Source of the DNA: Leucobacter allii | Lineage (GTDB): Bacteria > Actinomycetota > Actinomycetes > Actinomycetales > Microbacteriaceae | Assembly: GCF_022919155.1 (NCBI RefSeq) | Contig: NZ_CP095045.1 | Span: 310,001 to 374,000, forward strand | Direction of reading: 5' to 3' | Length of the DNA: 64,000 nt | Shown: positions 17,504-25,602 of the stretch, one piece after another | Layout: the number at the start of each line of letters is the position of its first letter | Position numbering within the stretch: the stretch's first letter is position 1 | Translations under genes and position numbers: made by a program | The notes under the pieces: generated by a model | Seen by the model: only the letters and a program-made list of their open reading frames with translations | What the model was told of the DNA's origin: nothing | The model's database searches: none

Positions 17504-18120
17504 GATGCGTGCAGGCCGAACACCGACTCCGCCGTGACGAAGGCCTCGTCGATCAGCGCGAGCAGGTCGGCGTCGTCGTCGGCGAGCCAGCGCTCGTACG
17601 ATCCGATGCACATGCCGAGGCACGCGTACGCGATGGTCTGCGGAGCGAGGTCGTCGGGCGCCGCGCCCGTGCGCGCGGCGACGAACTCGGCGATGACCGC
17701 GCGCCAGTCCGCGTACTTCAAGGTGGAGTAGGCGGTGAGCGAGGGCACGGTGAGCAGCAGCGACATCCGGCCGCGGTGGTAGGCATGCTCCTCCGCGGGG
17801 AAGGTGTTGAAATCGAGGATGGCGTCCTTGAGCGCGCGCATGAGCGGCAGCTCGGGATCGGTGCCCGCGAGCCGCGCGCGCATCGCCTGCAGCAGGGGCG
17901 CGAAGTCCCCCCACGGCAGCTCGTTCTTCGAGGCGAAGTAGCGGAAGAGCGTGCGTCTGCCGATGCCCGCGCGCTGCGCGATGTCGTCCATCGTGGTCGC
18001 GTCGAAGCCCCGCTCGATGAACAGGTTCAGCGCGATGTGGCTGAGCTCCCCGTGCGTCGTCGCCGGGGCGCGGCCGATGCGCGGCGCCGTCGCCGCGGTT
18101 CCGGCCGGTTCGGGATCCAT
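17500..18120 (-). CDS. mftR: Mycofactocin-system TetR-family regulator MftR
   Basis: 206 residues. The N-terminal helix-turn-helix reads FIERGFDATTMDDIAQRAGIGRRTLFRYFASKNELPWGDF, matching MftR proteins, which carry this RRTLFRYF-SKN-PWG pattern. The ATG at 18120 has GGAG six bases upstream; longer forms read through low-quality sequence. MftR in mycobacteria represses the mft operon and responds to long-chain acyl-CoA. Here it is divergent from the first mycofactocin-coupled SDR and cotranscribed with mftG. The palindrome at 18252-18264 between the two starts is its likely operator. Confidence 0.9.
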   Translation of the reverse strand: MDPEPAGTAATAPRIGRAPATTHGELSHIALNLFIERGFDATTMDDIAQRAGIGRRTLFRYFASKNELPWGDFAPLLQAMRARLAGTDPELPLMRALKDAILDFNTFPAEEHAYHRGRMSLLLTVPSLTAYSTLKYADWRAVIAEFVAARTGAAPDDLAPQTIAYACLGMCIGSYERWLADDDADLLALIDEAFVTAESVFGLHAS

Positions 18121-18251
18121 GTGCTGCTCCGTTTCCTCTGCCGTGCAGCTTACCCCGGCGCGTCCCGGTGCACGGCGGAGGCCGGGCGGGCGGCCGGATG
18201 GCCGCGTGCGGGAGCCCGCCGACGGCGAAGTGCCGGCCATCCCTTCCCACC

Positions 18252-18272
18252 GGCACTCAGTGCCACTAGGGT
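18252..18272 (+). promoter_or_regulatory. Probable MftR operator with -10 box before SDR 1
   Basis: Perfect palindrome GGCACTCAGTGCC (18252-18264) followed two bases later by TAGGGT (18267-18272), a TAnnnT -10 box reading toward the SDR gene. The copy is identical to that before alcohol dehydrogenase 2. It lies between divergent mftR and SDR 1 and could control both. The rest of the 275-bp gap shows nothing else. Confidence 0.65.
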
Positions 18273-18395
18273 GAGGACTGCGGGCAGGACCCGCCGATGC
18301 CGTCGCCCGGGCCCACCGGACCGGCGCGACACGACACGGGTCATCCGCTGCGCAACACACCGCTGCACATCTCAACGACGAGAAGAGGAATGGTC

Positions 18396-19220
18396 ATGGC
18401 TGGAAGAGTCGAGGGCAAGGTCGCGTTCATCACGGGGGCCGCGCGCGGGCAGGGCCGCGCGCACGCGCTGCGCCTCGCCGAGGAGGGCGCCGACATCATC
18501 GCGATCGACATCGACACCCAGGTGGAGGGCGTGCCCTACGCCACCGCTCGCGCGGAGGACCTGCAGGAGACGGTGCGGCAGGTGGAGGCGCTCGACCGGC
18601 GGATCGTCGCGGAGACCTGCGATGTGCGGGATCCGGATCGGCTGCGGCAGGTCGTCGCGCAGGGCGTCGCCGAGCTCGGCCGGCTCGACATCGTCGCGGG
18701 CAACGCCGGCGTCGACATCGTCGGCCCGTGGCACTCGATGACCCCCGAGATCGTGCGCACCACGATCGACATCAACCTCATCGGCGTCTGGAACACCGTC
18801 ATGGCCGCCGTCCCCGCCATCATCGAGGCGGGCAACGGCGGATCCATCATCCTCACGAGCTCCGCGAACGGCCTGAAGGCCGGGCCGTGGAACATGGCCT
18901 ACAACATGTCGAAGTACGGCGTGACGGGCATGGCGAAGTCCTTCGCGCAGGAGCTCGCGAAGGACGGCATCCGCGTCAACAGCGTGCACCCCGGCGGGGT
19001 GGACACTCCCATGGCGCAGGGCATCATGGGCGTCGAGGATTCCGGCTTCACCCGGGGCAACGAGGAGAACCCGCTGCTCATGGGCATGCTCACCCAGTGG
19101 ATCCCCGGCATGATGCCGCCGCGGGAGATCTCCAACGCGGTGCTCTTCCTGGCCTCGGACGACGCCGCGTGGGTCACCGGCCACGCGCTCGCGGTCGACG
19201 GCGGCATGACCCAGTACTGA
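18396..19220 (+). CDS. Mycofactocin-coupled SDR 1
   Basis: 274 residues. TGAARGQGR (13-21) is the cofactor loop, NAG(V) and the Tyr-x3-Lys (YNMSK) are in place, and the extra segment after the second strand (ATARAEDLQETVRQVEALDRR) marks the mycofactocin-coupled SDR family, whose members keep NAD bound and use MFT as acceptor. It differs from the three following SDRs most clearly in its substrate loop (PMAQGIMGVEDSG). AGAGG lies seven bases before the chosen ATG; an ATG six bases earlier is possible. Two hairpins follow it, so it may be a separate transcript from SDRs 2-4. Confidence 0.92.
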   Translation: MAGRVEGKVAFITGAARGQGRAHALRLAEEGADIIAIDIDTQVEGVPYATARAEDLQETVRQVEALDRRIVAETCDVRDPDRLRQVVAQGVAELGRLDIVAGNAGVDIVGPWHSMTPEIVRTTIDINLIGVWNTVMAAVPAIIEAGNGGSIILTSSANGLKAGPWNMAYNMSKYGVTGMAKSFAQELAKDGIRVNSVHPGGVDTPMAQGIMGVEDSGFTRGNEENPLLMGMLTQWIPGMMPPREISNAVLFLASDDAAWVTGHALAVDGGMTQY

Positions 19221-19227
19221 GCGCGAT

Positions 19228-19289
19228 CGGGGCGCCCGCGGGCGCCCCGAGGGCGGCTCGCCCGGTCTCGCGCCGCAGGCGAGCCGCCC
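19228..19289 (+). terminator. Two consecutive hairpins after SDR 1
   Basis: A perfect 22-bp palindrome (19228-19249, CGGGGCGCCCG and its complement) is followed by a 12-bp stem (19251-19262 with 19278-19289). No T-run follows. They fill most of the gap to SDR 2 and probably end or reduce transcription from the SDR 1 promoter. Confidence 0.55.
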
Positions 19290-19340
19290 GTACCACCCCA
19301 GATGCGGCGCGAACCCGAACACGAAGGAGTGGCAGGAATC

Positions 19341-20171
19341 ATGACCGGAAGACTCGCAGGCAAGGTGGCGTTCATCACGGGGGCGGCGCGAGGACAGGGG
19401 CGCTCCCACGCGATCCGGCTCGCGCAGGAGGGCGCCGACATCATCGCCGTGGACGTCTCGCAGCAGATCGAGACCGTCCCCTACCCGACCGCCCGCGCCG
19501 AGGATCTCGCCGAGACCGTGCGGCAGGTCGAGGCGCTCGACCGCCGCATCGTCGCCCGCGAGGCCGACGTCCGCGACCTCGCCGCGCTCACCGCCGTCGT
19601 CGATGACGCGGTCGCCGAGCTCGGCCGGCTCGACATCGTGCTCGCGAACGCCGGGATCTCGACCCCCGCCTCGTCCCTCGACATGGACGAGGAGACGTGG
19701 CAGACGATGATCGACATCAATCTCACCGGGGTCTGGAAGACGATCAAGGCCGCGGTGCCCCACATCCAGGCGGGCGGCCGCGGCGGTTCCGTCGTCATCA
19801 CGAGTTCGCTCGCGGCCATCTACGCGAACCCGGGGACGGCGCACTACTCGGCGGCGAAAGCCGGCCTCGTCATGCTCGCGAAGGTGCTGGCGAAGGAGCT
19901 GGCGCCGGAGTCGATCCGGGTCAACACGGTGCACCCCACGACGGTCGCGACCGACATGATCCTCAACGAGCCGACCTACCGGCTGTTCCGTCCCGACCTC
20001 GAGCACCCGACGCGCGAGGATTTCGAGGTCGCCGCGCGCACGCTCAACCGGCTGCCCATCGCGGCCATGGAGCCGGTGGACATCTCGAACGCCATCCTCT
20101 ACCTCGTCTCCGACGACGGCCGCTACGTCACCGGCACGACCCATGTCGTGGACGCGGGCGGACAGCTCTGA
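19341..20171 (+). CDS. Mycofactocin-coupled SDR 2
   Basis: 276 residues. It has TGAARGQGR, the family insertion (PTARAEDLAETVRQVEALDRR), LANAG and the catalytic YSAAK. The substrate loop (NEPTYRLFRPDLEHPTREDFE) is nearly the same kind as in SDR 3, including an EHPTRE string, and resembles carveol-dehydrogenase-type members of the family. Start at the ATG at 19341, with AGGA close by. First gene of the run SDR 2-SDR 3-SDR 4-MoxR. Confidence 0.92.
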   Translation: MTGRLAGKVAFITGAARGQGRSHAIRLAQEGADIIAVDVSQQIETVPYPTARAEDLAETVRQVEALDRRIVAREADVRDLAALTAVVDDAVAELGRLDIVLANAGISTPASSLDMDEETWQTMIDINLTGVWKTIKAAVPHIQAGGRGGSVVITSSLAAIYANPGTAHYSAAKAGLVMLAKVLAKELAPESIRVNTVHPTTVATDMILNEPTYRLFRPDLEHPTREDFEVAARTLNRLPIAAMEPVDISNAILYLVSDDGRYVTGTTHVVDAGGQL

Positions 20172-20213
20172 CGACCGACGACGAACCGCACCACGAGAGA
20201 AAGGGAAGACACC

Positions 20214-21056
20214 ATGACCGGAAGACTCGAAGGCAAAGTGGCGTTCATCACCGGGGCCGCCCGCGGGCAGGGGCGCTCGCACGCGCTCCGGATGGCGCAG
20301 GAGGGTGCCGACATCATCGCGATCGACCTCTGCGAGGCGGTGCCGAGCATCAGCCGGTTCTATCCGGGCGCCACCGAGGAGGATCTCGCCGAGACCGTGC
20401 GGCAGGTCGAGGCGCTCGACCGCCGGATCATCGCCTCGAAGGCCGATGTGCGCGACTACGACGCGCTCAAGGGCGCGCTCGACGCGGGCGTCGCCGAACT
20501 CGGCCACGTCGACATCGTCGCGGCGAACGCGGGCGTGTTCTCCTTCGGCGACAAGACGCAGGACGTCACCGACGCCGACTGGCAGGACGTGATCGACATC
20601 AACCAGACGGGCGTCTGGCACACGGCCAAGGCGGTCATCCCGCACCTCATCGAGCAGGGCACGGGCGGCTCGATCATCATCACCAGCTCCACCGCGGGGA
20701 TCAAGGGCACGCCGAACGTCGCCGCGTACACGGCCTCCAAGCACGCGGTCGTCGGCATCATGCGCACCCTCGCGCTGGAGCTCGCGCCGCACCGCGTGCG
20801 CGTGAACACCGTGCACCCGACGGGCGTCGACACCGACATGATCCAGAACGAGGCGACCTTCCGCCTGTTCATGCCCGATGTCGAGCACCCGACCCGCGAG
20901 CAGGCGGCGCCGATCTTCCAGTCGACGAACGCGCTGCCGGTGCCCTGGGTGGAGCCGATCGACATCTCGAACGCCGTGCTCTTCCTCGCCTCCGACGAGG
21001 CGCGGTACGTCACCGGCACCGAGCTCAAGGTCGACGCCGGGTACACGATCAAGTAG
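20214..21056 (+). CDS. Mycofactocin-coupled SDR 3
   Basis: 280 residues, the closest relative of SDR 2 in the array: the first residues (MTGRLEGKVAFITGAARG) and the substrate-loop string EHPTRE are shared. Catalytic YTASK is present, as is the insertion EEDLAETVRQVEALDRR, here preceded by a slightly longer loop (SISRFYPGAT). AAAGGGAAG precedes the ATG. Likely a recent duplicate of SDR 2 with altered substrate pocket. Confidence 0.92.
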   Translation: MTGRLEGKVAFITGAARGQGRSHALRMAQEGADIIAIDLCEAVPSISRFYPGATEEDLAETVRQVEALDRRIIASKADVRDYDALKGALDAGVAELGHVDIVAANAGVFSFGDKTQDVTDADWQDVIDINQTGVWHTAKAVIPHLIEQGTGGSIIITSSTAGIKGTPNVAAYTASKHAVVGIMRTLALELAPHRVRVNTVHPTGVDTDMIQNEATFRLFMPDVEHPTREQAAPIFQSTNALPVPWVEPIDISNAVLFLASDEARYVTGTELKVDAGYTIK

Positions 21057-21074
21057 CGGGAAGGGACGAGGATC

Positions 21075-21935
21075 ATGGGAATGCTCGAAGGCAAGGTCGC
21101 CCTCATCACGGGCGGCTCGCGCGGACAGGGACGGGCGCACGCGATCACCTGCGCGAGGGAGGGCGCGGACGTCGTCATCATCGACACGCTGGAGCAGATC
21201 GGGTCGGTCGCGTACCCGATGGCGCAGCAGGCCGACTTCGACGAGACGGTGCGCCAGGTCGAGGCCCTCGACCGGCGCATCGTCGCGGTGAACGGCGACG
21301 TGCGGAAGCAGGCGGACCTCGACGGGGCGGTGGCGCAGGGGCTCGCGGAGTTCGGGCGCATCGACATCCTCATCGCGAACGCCGGCATCTTCTCGCTGGC
21401 CCCCTCGCACGAGCTGTCGGAGGAGGCGTGGGACGACATGATCGCCGTGAATCTCACGGGGGTCTGGAAGTCGGCGAAGGCGGTGCTGCCGCACATGATG
21501 GAGGCGGGCGGCGGTTCGATCGTCATGACCTCCTCGATCAACGGCCTCGAGCCCGGCGAGAACTACGCGCACTACTGCTCGGCGAAGTTCGGCGTGGTCG
21601 GCCTCATGAAGACGCTCGCCCTCGAGTACGCGAAGCACGGCATCCGCGTGAACGCCGTGCATCCGGGGGCGATCCTCACCCCGATGACGAGCTGGCAGGG
21701 CGCGTGGGACATGATGTCGGGCAAGCCCGCCGGCGAGGGGACCGAGGCTGACATGCTCGAGGCCGGGTACTCCTTCCACGCGCTCAAGGGCGCCGGGTTC
21801 CTCGAACCGCAGCGGATCGCGGACGCCGCGCTGTGGCTGAACTCGGAGCTCGCGGCCCGCGTCACCGGGATCTCGGTGCCGGTCGACGCCGGGCACCTGC
21901 TGCAGCCCGGCTACAACCCCGCCCCGGTGAAGTAG
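21075..21935 (+). CDS. Mycofactocin-coupled SDR 4
   Basis: 286 residues, the most diverged of the four. It has TGGSRGQGR rather than TGAARGQGR, YCSAK as catalytic pair, and a different substrate loop (TSWQGAWDMMSGKPAGEG). The family insertion (FDETVRQVEALDRR) is kept. It ends seven bases before the MoxR-type ATPase gene, so the array and the ATPase are one operon. A GGGAAGGGACGAGG stretch precedes the ATG. Confidence 0.92.
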   Translation: MGMLEGKVALITGGSRGQGRAHAITCAREGADVVIIDTLEQIGSVAYPMAQQADFDETVRQVEALDRRIVAVNGDVRKQADLDGAVAQGLAEFGRIDILIANAGIFSLAPSHELSEEAWDDMIAVNLTGVWKSAKAVLPHMMEAGGGSIVMTSSINGLEPGENYAHYCSAKFGVVGLMKTLALEYAKHGIRVNAVHPGAILTPMTSWQGAWDMMSGKPAGEGTEADMLEAGYSFHALKGAGFLEPQRIADAALWLNSELAARVTGISVPVDAGHLLQPGYNPAPVK

Positions 21936-21941
21936 GCGCGC

Positions 21942-22889
21942 ATGCTGGATCAGCAGCGCCCCGCCGGGGCGACCGCGGAGGCGAGCGGGCGCATCGGCGC
22001 CCGCGTCGTCGGCCGCGAGCGCGAGCTCGAACTCGCGCTCGCGGCCGTCTCCGCGGGCCGGGACCTCCTGCTGGAGGGGCCCCCGGGCACGAGCAAGACG
22101 ACCATCCTCTCCGCGATCACCGAGGAGTGGGGGATCCCCCTGTTCTTCATCGAGGGGAACGCCGACCTCACTCCCGCGAAGCTCGTGGGCCACCACAACC
22201 CCGCGCGCGTGCTCCGCGAGGACTACTCCGCCGACAACTTCGTCCCCGGCCCGCTCGTGGAGGCCATGCAGCAGGGCGGGTTCCTCTACATCGAGGAGCT
22301 CAACCGCGCCCCCGAGGACACGATGAACACGCTGCTCATGGCGATGGGGGACCGCGCGATCAGCGTGCCGCGCGTCGGCCGGGTCGCGGCGCTGCCGACC
22401 TTCCGGGTCGTCGCCTCCATGAACCCCTACGACAACATCGGCACGGCGCGTCTCTCGCAGAGCATCCACGACCGGCTGAACCGCATCGTCATCGGCTACC
22501 AGGACGCGGAGGCCGAGACGCGCATCGTGCGGCTGCGGGCCGGGCTCGGGGAGGCGGGCGCCGACCCGGGCGCCTCGCTCCCCGAACGGATCGTGCAGGA
22601 CGCGGTCGCCGTGACCCGCGCCACCCGGGTCCACCCCGACGTGCGGCAGGGGTCGAGCGTGCGCGGCGCGATCGACGCCGCGATGATCGCCGCGCAGCTC
22701 GCCGGGCTCCGCGGCGTCTCGGAGGCGGAAGACGAGCGCTACCCGGAGCTCTGCTTCGACGCGATGACGGTGGCGCTCTCCGGCCGCATCCACGTCGACG
22801 AGGCGGCGGAGACGACGCCGGAGCGGGTGCTGCGCGAGATCTGGGAGGACCGCTTCATCCTCGAGCCGCACGCCGCGGCACCGGGCTGA
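21942..22889 (+). CDS. MoxR-type AAA+ ATPase
   Basis: 315 residues. Walker A is GPPGTSKTT (46-54); Walker B reads FLYIEELNRAP, with Glu where MoxR proteins usually have Asp; sensor 1 is ASMNP and arginine-finger and sensor 2 regions follow. MoxR ATPases usually work with a VWA protein to insert metals or cofactors into partner enzymes, as for methanol dehydrogenase. The next gene is such a VWA protein. Embedded between mycofactocin-coupled SDRs and mftD, the pair may mature a dehydrogenase or the MFT-bound form of one. Confidence 0.9.
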   Translation: MLDQQRPAGATAEASGRIGARVVGRERELELALAAVSAGRDLLLEGPPGTSKTTILSAITEEWGIPLFFIEGNADLTPAKLVGHHNPARVLREDYSADNFVPGPLVEAMQQGGFLYIEELNRAPEDTMNTLLMAMGDRAISVPRVGRVAALPTFRVVASMNPYDNIGTARLSQSIHDRLNRIVIGYQDAEAETRIVRLRAGLGEAGADPGASLPERIVQDAVAVTRATRVHPDVRQGSSVRGAIDAAMIAAQLAGLRGVSEAEDERYPELCFDAMTVALSGRIHVDEAAETTPERVLREIWEDRFILEPHAAAPG

Positions 22890-23036
22890 AGAGCCGTCGC
22901 GGCGGACTCGCCGCTCACCCGCGAGGCGCGTGAGCGGGACGGCGCTCGCGGCAAGCCGCTGAAGCGACGGCCGAAGCAGCTCGACGAGGCGCCGACGCTG
23001 CACGACGCCCGAGCGCGACCGGGCAGGCACGGCCCC

Positions 23037-23879
23037 GTGCTGCAGGGCGGGGGCTCGCGCGAGCCGGGCGCGCGGGCGCTGCCCGGGGTGGTCGCGCCGG
23101 GGGAGACGGATGAGCCGGCCGAGCTCATCGCGAGCCCCGAGGAGGAGGCGCCGGTCGATCCCGCCGTGCGCGCGCTCGCGCGTCAGATCGCCGCGCGCCT
23201 CGCGGTGCGCCGACCCCGGCGGGACGCCTCGGCCGTGCGCGGCATCGGCGCGCTCGAGACGGTGCCCTATCGGGGGGCCTCCGACGAGATCGACCTCGAT
23301 GCGACGCTCGAGGTGCTCGCCGAGCGGCCGGTGCCAGACGACGAGGACATCCTCGTGCGGGAGCGCCTGCGCACGACGCGCTCGGTGGTGCTGCTCGTCG
23401 ACGTCTCGGGCTCGATGAAGGGGGAGCGGATCCGGACCGCGGCCGCGACGGTCGGCGCCCTCACGGCGGAGCTCTCCCACGACGCGCTCGCGGTCGTCGC
23501 CTTCTGGTCCGACGCGGCCGTGCTCCTCGAACTCGGCGGTCCCGTGCGGCCGATGGAGCTGCTCGAGCGGATCCTCCGGATCCCGGCGCGCGGGCTCACC
23601 AACGTCGCCTTCCCCCTCGAGGTCGCGGCGCAGCAGCTCGCCCGCGTGCCGGCGCGCGAGGCGCGGGTGATCCTGCTCTCCGACTGCGTGCACAACGCGG
23701 GGCCCGATCCGCGCGTCTTCGCCGCGAGGCTGCCGCGCGTCGACGTGCTGCTCGACGCGAGCGGCGAGAAGGACATCGAGCTGGGCCGCGAGATCGCCTC
23801 CCGCGGCCGCGGCACCTGCCACGTGCTGCGCTCGCACCGCGACGTCGCCCCGGCGCTCAGCGCGATCTTCGGCCGGTGA
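23037..23879 (+). CDS. VWA-domain protein, partner of the MoxR ATPase
   Basis: 280 residues from a GTG at 23037. The von Willebrand factor A domain begins near residue 115; the MIDAS motif D-x-S-x-S is Asp122, Ser124, Ser126 in LVDVSGSMKG, followed by the TNVAFPL threonine and the LSDCVHN aspartate. It has no membrane helix or signal, so it acts in the cytoplasm, like CoxE-type partners of MoxR proteins. The start is uncertain: the same frame is open without ATG or GTG right back to the ATPase stop at 22887-22889 and its translation looks coding (RGKPLKRRPKQLDEAP), so the true start could be an unusual codon. Confidence 0.82.
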   Translation: MLQGGGSREPGARALPGVVAPGETDEPAELIASPEEEAPVDPAVRALARQIAARLAVRRPRRDASAVRGIGALETVPYRGASDEIDLDATLEVLAERPVPDDEDILVRERLRTTRSVVLLVDVSGSMKGERIRTAAATVGALTAELSHDALAVVAFWSDAAVLLELGGPVRPMELLERILRIPARGLTNVAFPLEVAAQQLARVPAREARVILLSDCVHNAGPDPRVFAARLPRVDVLLDASGEKDIELGREIASRGRGTCHVLRSHRDVAPALSAIFGR

Positions 23880-24144
23880 GGGATCCGTCCGCTCCCGCTC
23901 GCGGCCGCTGCGCGGCATCGCTCGGCGTTCGCTCCGCCATGTTGTTCGGCGACCGCTTCGCGACGTTGCTCGGCGACCGCTGCGCGACGTTGTTCGGCGA
24001 CAGCTCCGCCATGTTGCTCGGCGACCGCTCCGTCACTTCGGTCGGAGATGCGGCTTCGGTGAGACGAGATGGCGGATTTGCGGCTCACGGAACGCGCATC
24101 CCCGACGCACGGCGCGCCCACAGGGCGGGCTCCGACGCAAGGGG
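23880..24144. repeat. 24-bp tandem repeats and repeat-derived DNA before mftD
   Basis: No gene is supported in this gap. Five imperfect 24-bp units run from 23907 to 24026 (core GCTCCGCCATGTTG then TTCGGCGACC, third unit to fifth unit with few changes). A plus-strand frame reads them as eight-residue repeats (xAMLFGDR), but there is no ribosome-binding site and no homologue I recognise. The repeats lead into 24041-24063, a 23-base string that recurs with one mismatch at 36913-36935. Confidence 0.75.
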
Positions 24145-24173
24145 TTCCTTTTGACACCGGGTGTCAATATAAT
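24145..24173 (+). promoter_or_regulatory. mftD promoter with palindromic operator in the spacer
   Basis: TATAAT at 24168-24173 is a perfect -10 box. Exactly 17 bases separate it from a weak -35 (TTCCTT, 24145-24150), and those 17 bases are the perfect 8-1-8 palindrome TTGACACCGGGTGTCAA (24151-24167). A repressor bound there would block the promoter. The half-site differs from the GGCACT type, so a second regulator or a second mode of MftR binding is possible. Confidence 0.65.
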
Positions 24174-24232
24174 CGGAGCATCGTGCCGGTACGATCGACG
24201 AGCGGCTTTTCAACGACGAAAGCGAGACCCTG

Positions 24233-25513
24233 ATGAGCAAGATCTGGCCCTGGGTGAAGAACCCCTGGTTCGAGACCGTCCTCGAGGCGCAGCGGCGGTC
24301 GAAGGCGTTCCTGCCGCCCTCCGTGTACGCCGCCCTCGTCGCGGGATCCGAGCGCGGCCGCACCCCGCAGGACAATCTCGACGCCTTTGCCGAGCTCGAG
24401 TTCGCCCCGCACGTCGCCGGCCACCAGCCCGAGCGCGAGCTCTCGACCACCATCCTCGGGATCCCCGTGTCGATGCCGGTCATGATCTCCCCGACCGGCG
24501 TGCAGGCGATCCGCCCCGAAGGCGAGGTGGCCGTCGCCCGTGCCGCGGCCAATCGCGGCACGATCATGGGGCTCAGCTCCTTCGCCTCCAAGCCCGTCGA
24601 GGAGGTGGCCGCCGCCAATGAGAACACCTTCTTCCAGATGTACTGGACCGGCACCCGCGACGCCATGCTGCAGCGCATGGAGCGCGCCCGGGCCGCGGGC
24701 GCCAAGGCGCTCATCACCACGACCGACTGGTCCTTCTCGATCGGCCGCGACTGGGGCAGCCCCGCCATTCCGGAGCGCATGGATTTCGCGGCCCTCTACA
24801 AGATGGCCCCCGAGGGGGTGCTCCGCCCGAGCTGGACCCTCACCTGGCTGAAGGCCGGACTGCCCGACCTCACGGCGCCGAACCTGAAGCCCCCGAGCGG
24901 CCCCGCCCCGACGTTCTTCGGAGCCTACGGCGAGTGGTCGCAGACCCCGCCGCCGAGCTGGGAGGACCTGGAGTGGCTGCGCGAGGCGTGGGGCGGGCCC
25001 TTCATGGTCAAGGGCATCACGCGCATCGACGACGCCAAGCGCGCCGTCGACATCGGAGCCGACGCGATCTCCGTCTCCAACCACGGCGGCAACAACCTCG
25101 ACACGACGCCGGCCGCCATCCGCTGCCTCGGACCGATCGCCGATGCGGTCGGCGATCAGCTCGAGGTGCTCCTCGACGGCGGTGTGCGCCGGGGCGGCGA
25201 TGTCGCGAAGGCGCTCGCCCTCGGCGCCCGCGCCGTCATGATCGGTCGCGCCTACCTCTGGGGCCTCGGCGCGAACGGCCAGACCGGGGTCGAGAACGTG
25301 CTCGACCTGCTGCGCATGGGGCTCGACTCCGCCCTCATCGGCCTGGGGCACAAGTCGATCTCCGAGCTCAGCCGAGACGACTTCCACATCCCCGAGGGCT
25401 TCGAGCGCGTGCTCGGCGACACCGGGGAGCCGGCACCGGACTCCGCGGCCGAGAAGCGCCGGACGCCGCGCAAGCCCGCCGCAGAGCGGCCCGTCGAGAA
25501 GACCATTCAGTAG
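24233..25513 (+). CDS. mftD: Mycofactocin biosynthesis FMN oxidoreductase MftD
   Basis: 426 residues of the FMN-dependent alpha-hydroxy-acid oxidase family. Lys260 and the FMN/substrate segment SNHGGNNLD (282-290) are in place; the NN in that motif, in contrast to the RQ of lactate dehydrogenases, fits MftD. In known systems MftD oxidises the AHDP intermediate to premycofactocin by oxidative deamination. The C-terminus has a charged tail (AEKRRTPRKPAAERP) beyond the enzyme core. It has its own promoter and is followed 89 bp later by mftF. The upstream mftA, mftB and mftC that normally precede it are absent here. Confidence 0.9.
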   Translation: MSKIWPWVKNPWFETVLEAQRRSKAFLPPSVYAALVAGSERGRTPQDNLDAFAELEFAPHVAGHQPERELSTTILGIPVSMPVMISPTGVQAIRPEGEVAVARAAANRGTIMGLSSFASKPVEEVAAANENTFFQMYWTGTRDAMLQRMERARAAGAKALITTTDWSFSIGRDWGSPAIPERMDFAALYKMAPEGVLRPSWTLTWLKAGLPDLTAPNLKPPSGPAPTFFGAYGEWSQTPPPSWEDLEWLREAWGGPFMVKGITRIDDAKRAVDIGADAISVSNHGGNNLDTTPAAIRCLGPIADAVGDQLEVLLDGGVRRGGDVAKALALGARAVMIGRAYLWGLGANGQTGVENVLDLLRMGLDSALIGLGHKSISELSRDDFHIPEGFERVLGDTGEPAPDSAAEKRRTPRKPAAERPVEKTIQ

Positions 25514-25602
25514 GCTGACGCCGCCGGCCGACGCGCGTCGGCCGCGCCGCCGGCCGGCGGCATCCCCGTCGACCCGTGACGTTCGAAGGAGCACCGATCC
25601 GC

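Noticed and set aside
18372..23918. Very long open frame on the minus strand opposite the SDR-MoxR-VWA genes
   Set aside because: It is antisense to six genes with clear domain motifs, its translation is Arg/Asp/His-rich without any domain, and such frames arise from high GC at third codon positions.
23876..24154. Possible 92-residue peptide of eight-residue repeats upstream of mftD
   Set aside because: No ribosome-binding site, its start lies within the VWA stop region, and the pattern is explained by 24-bp DNA repeats; it lacks any MftA-like tail.
24151..24173. TTGACA and TATAAT as a promoter pair before mftD
   Set aside because: The spacing is only 11 bases. TATAAT is more likely paired with the weak hexamer at 24145-24150, and TTGACA is half of the palindrome.
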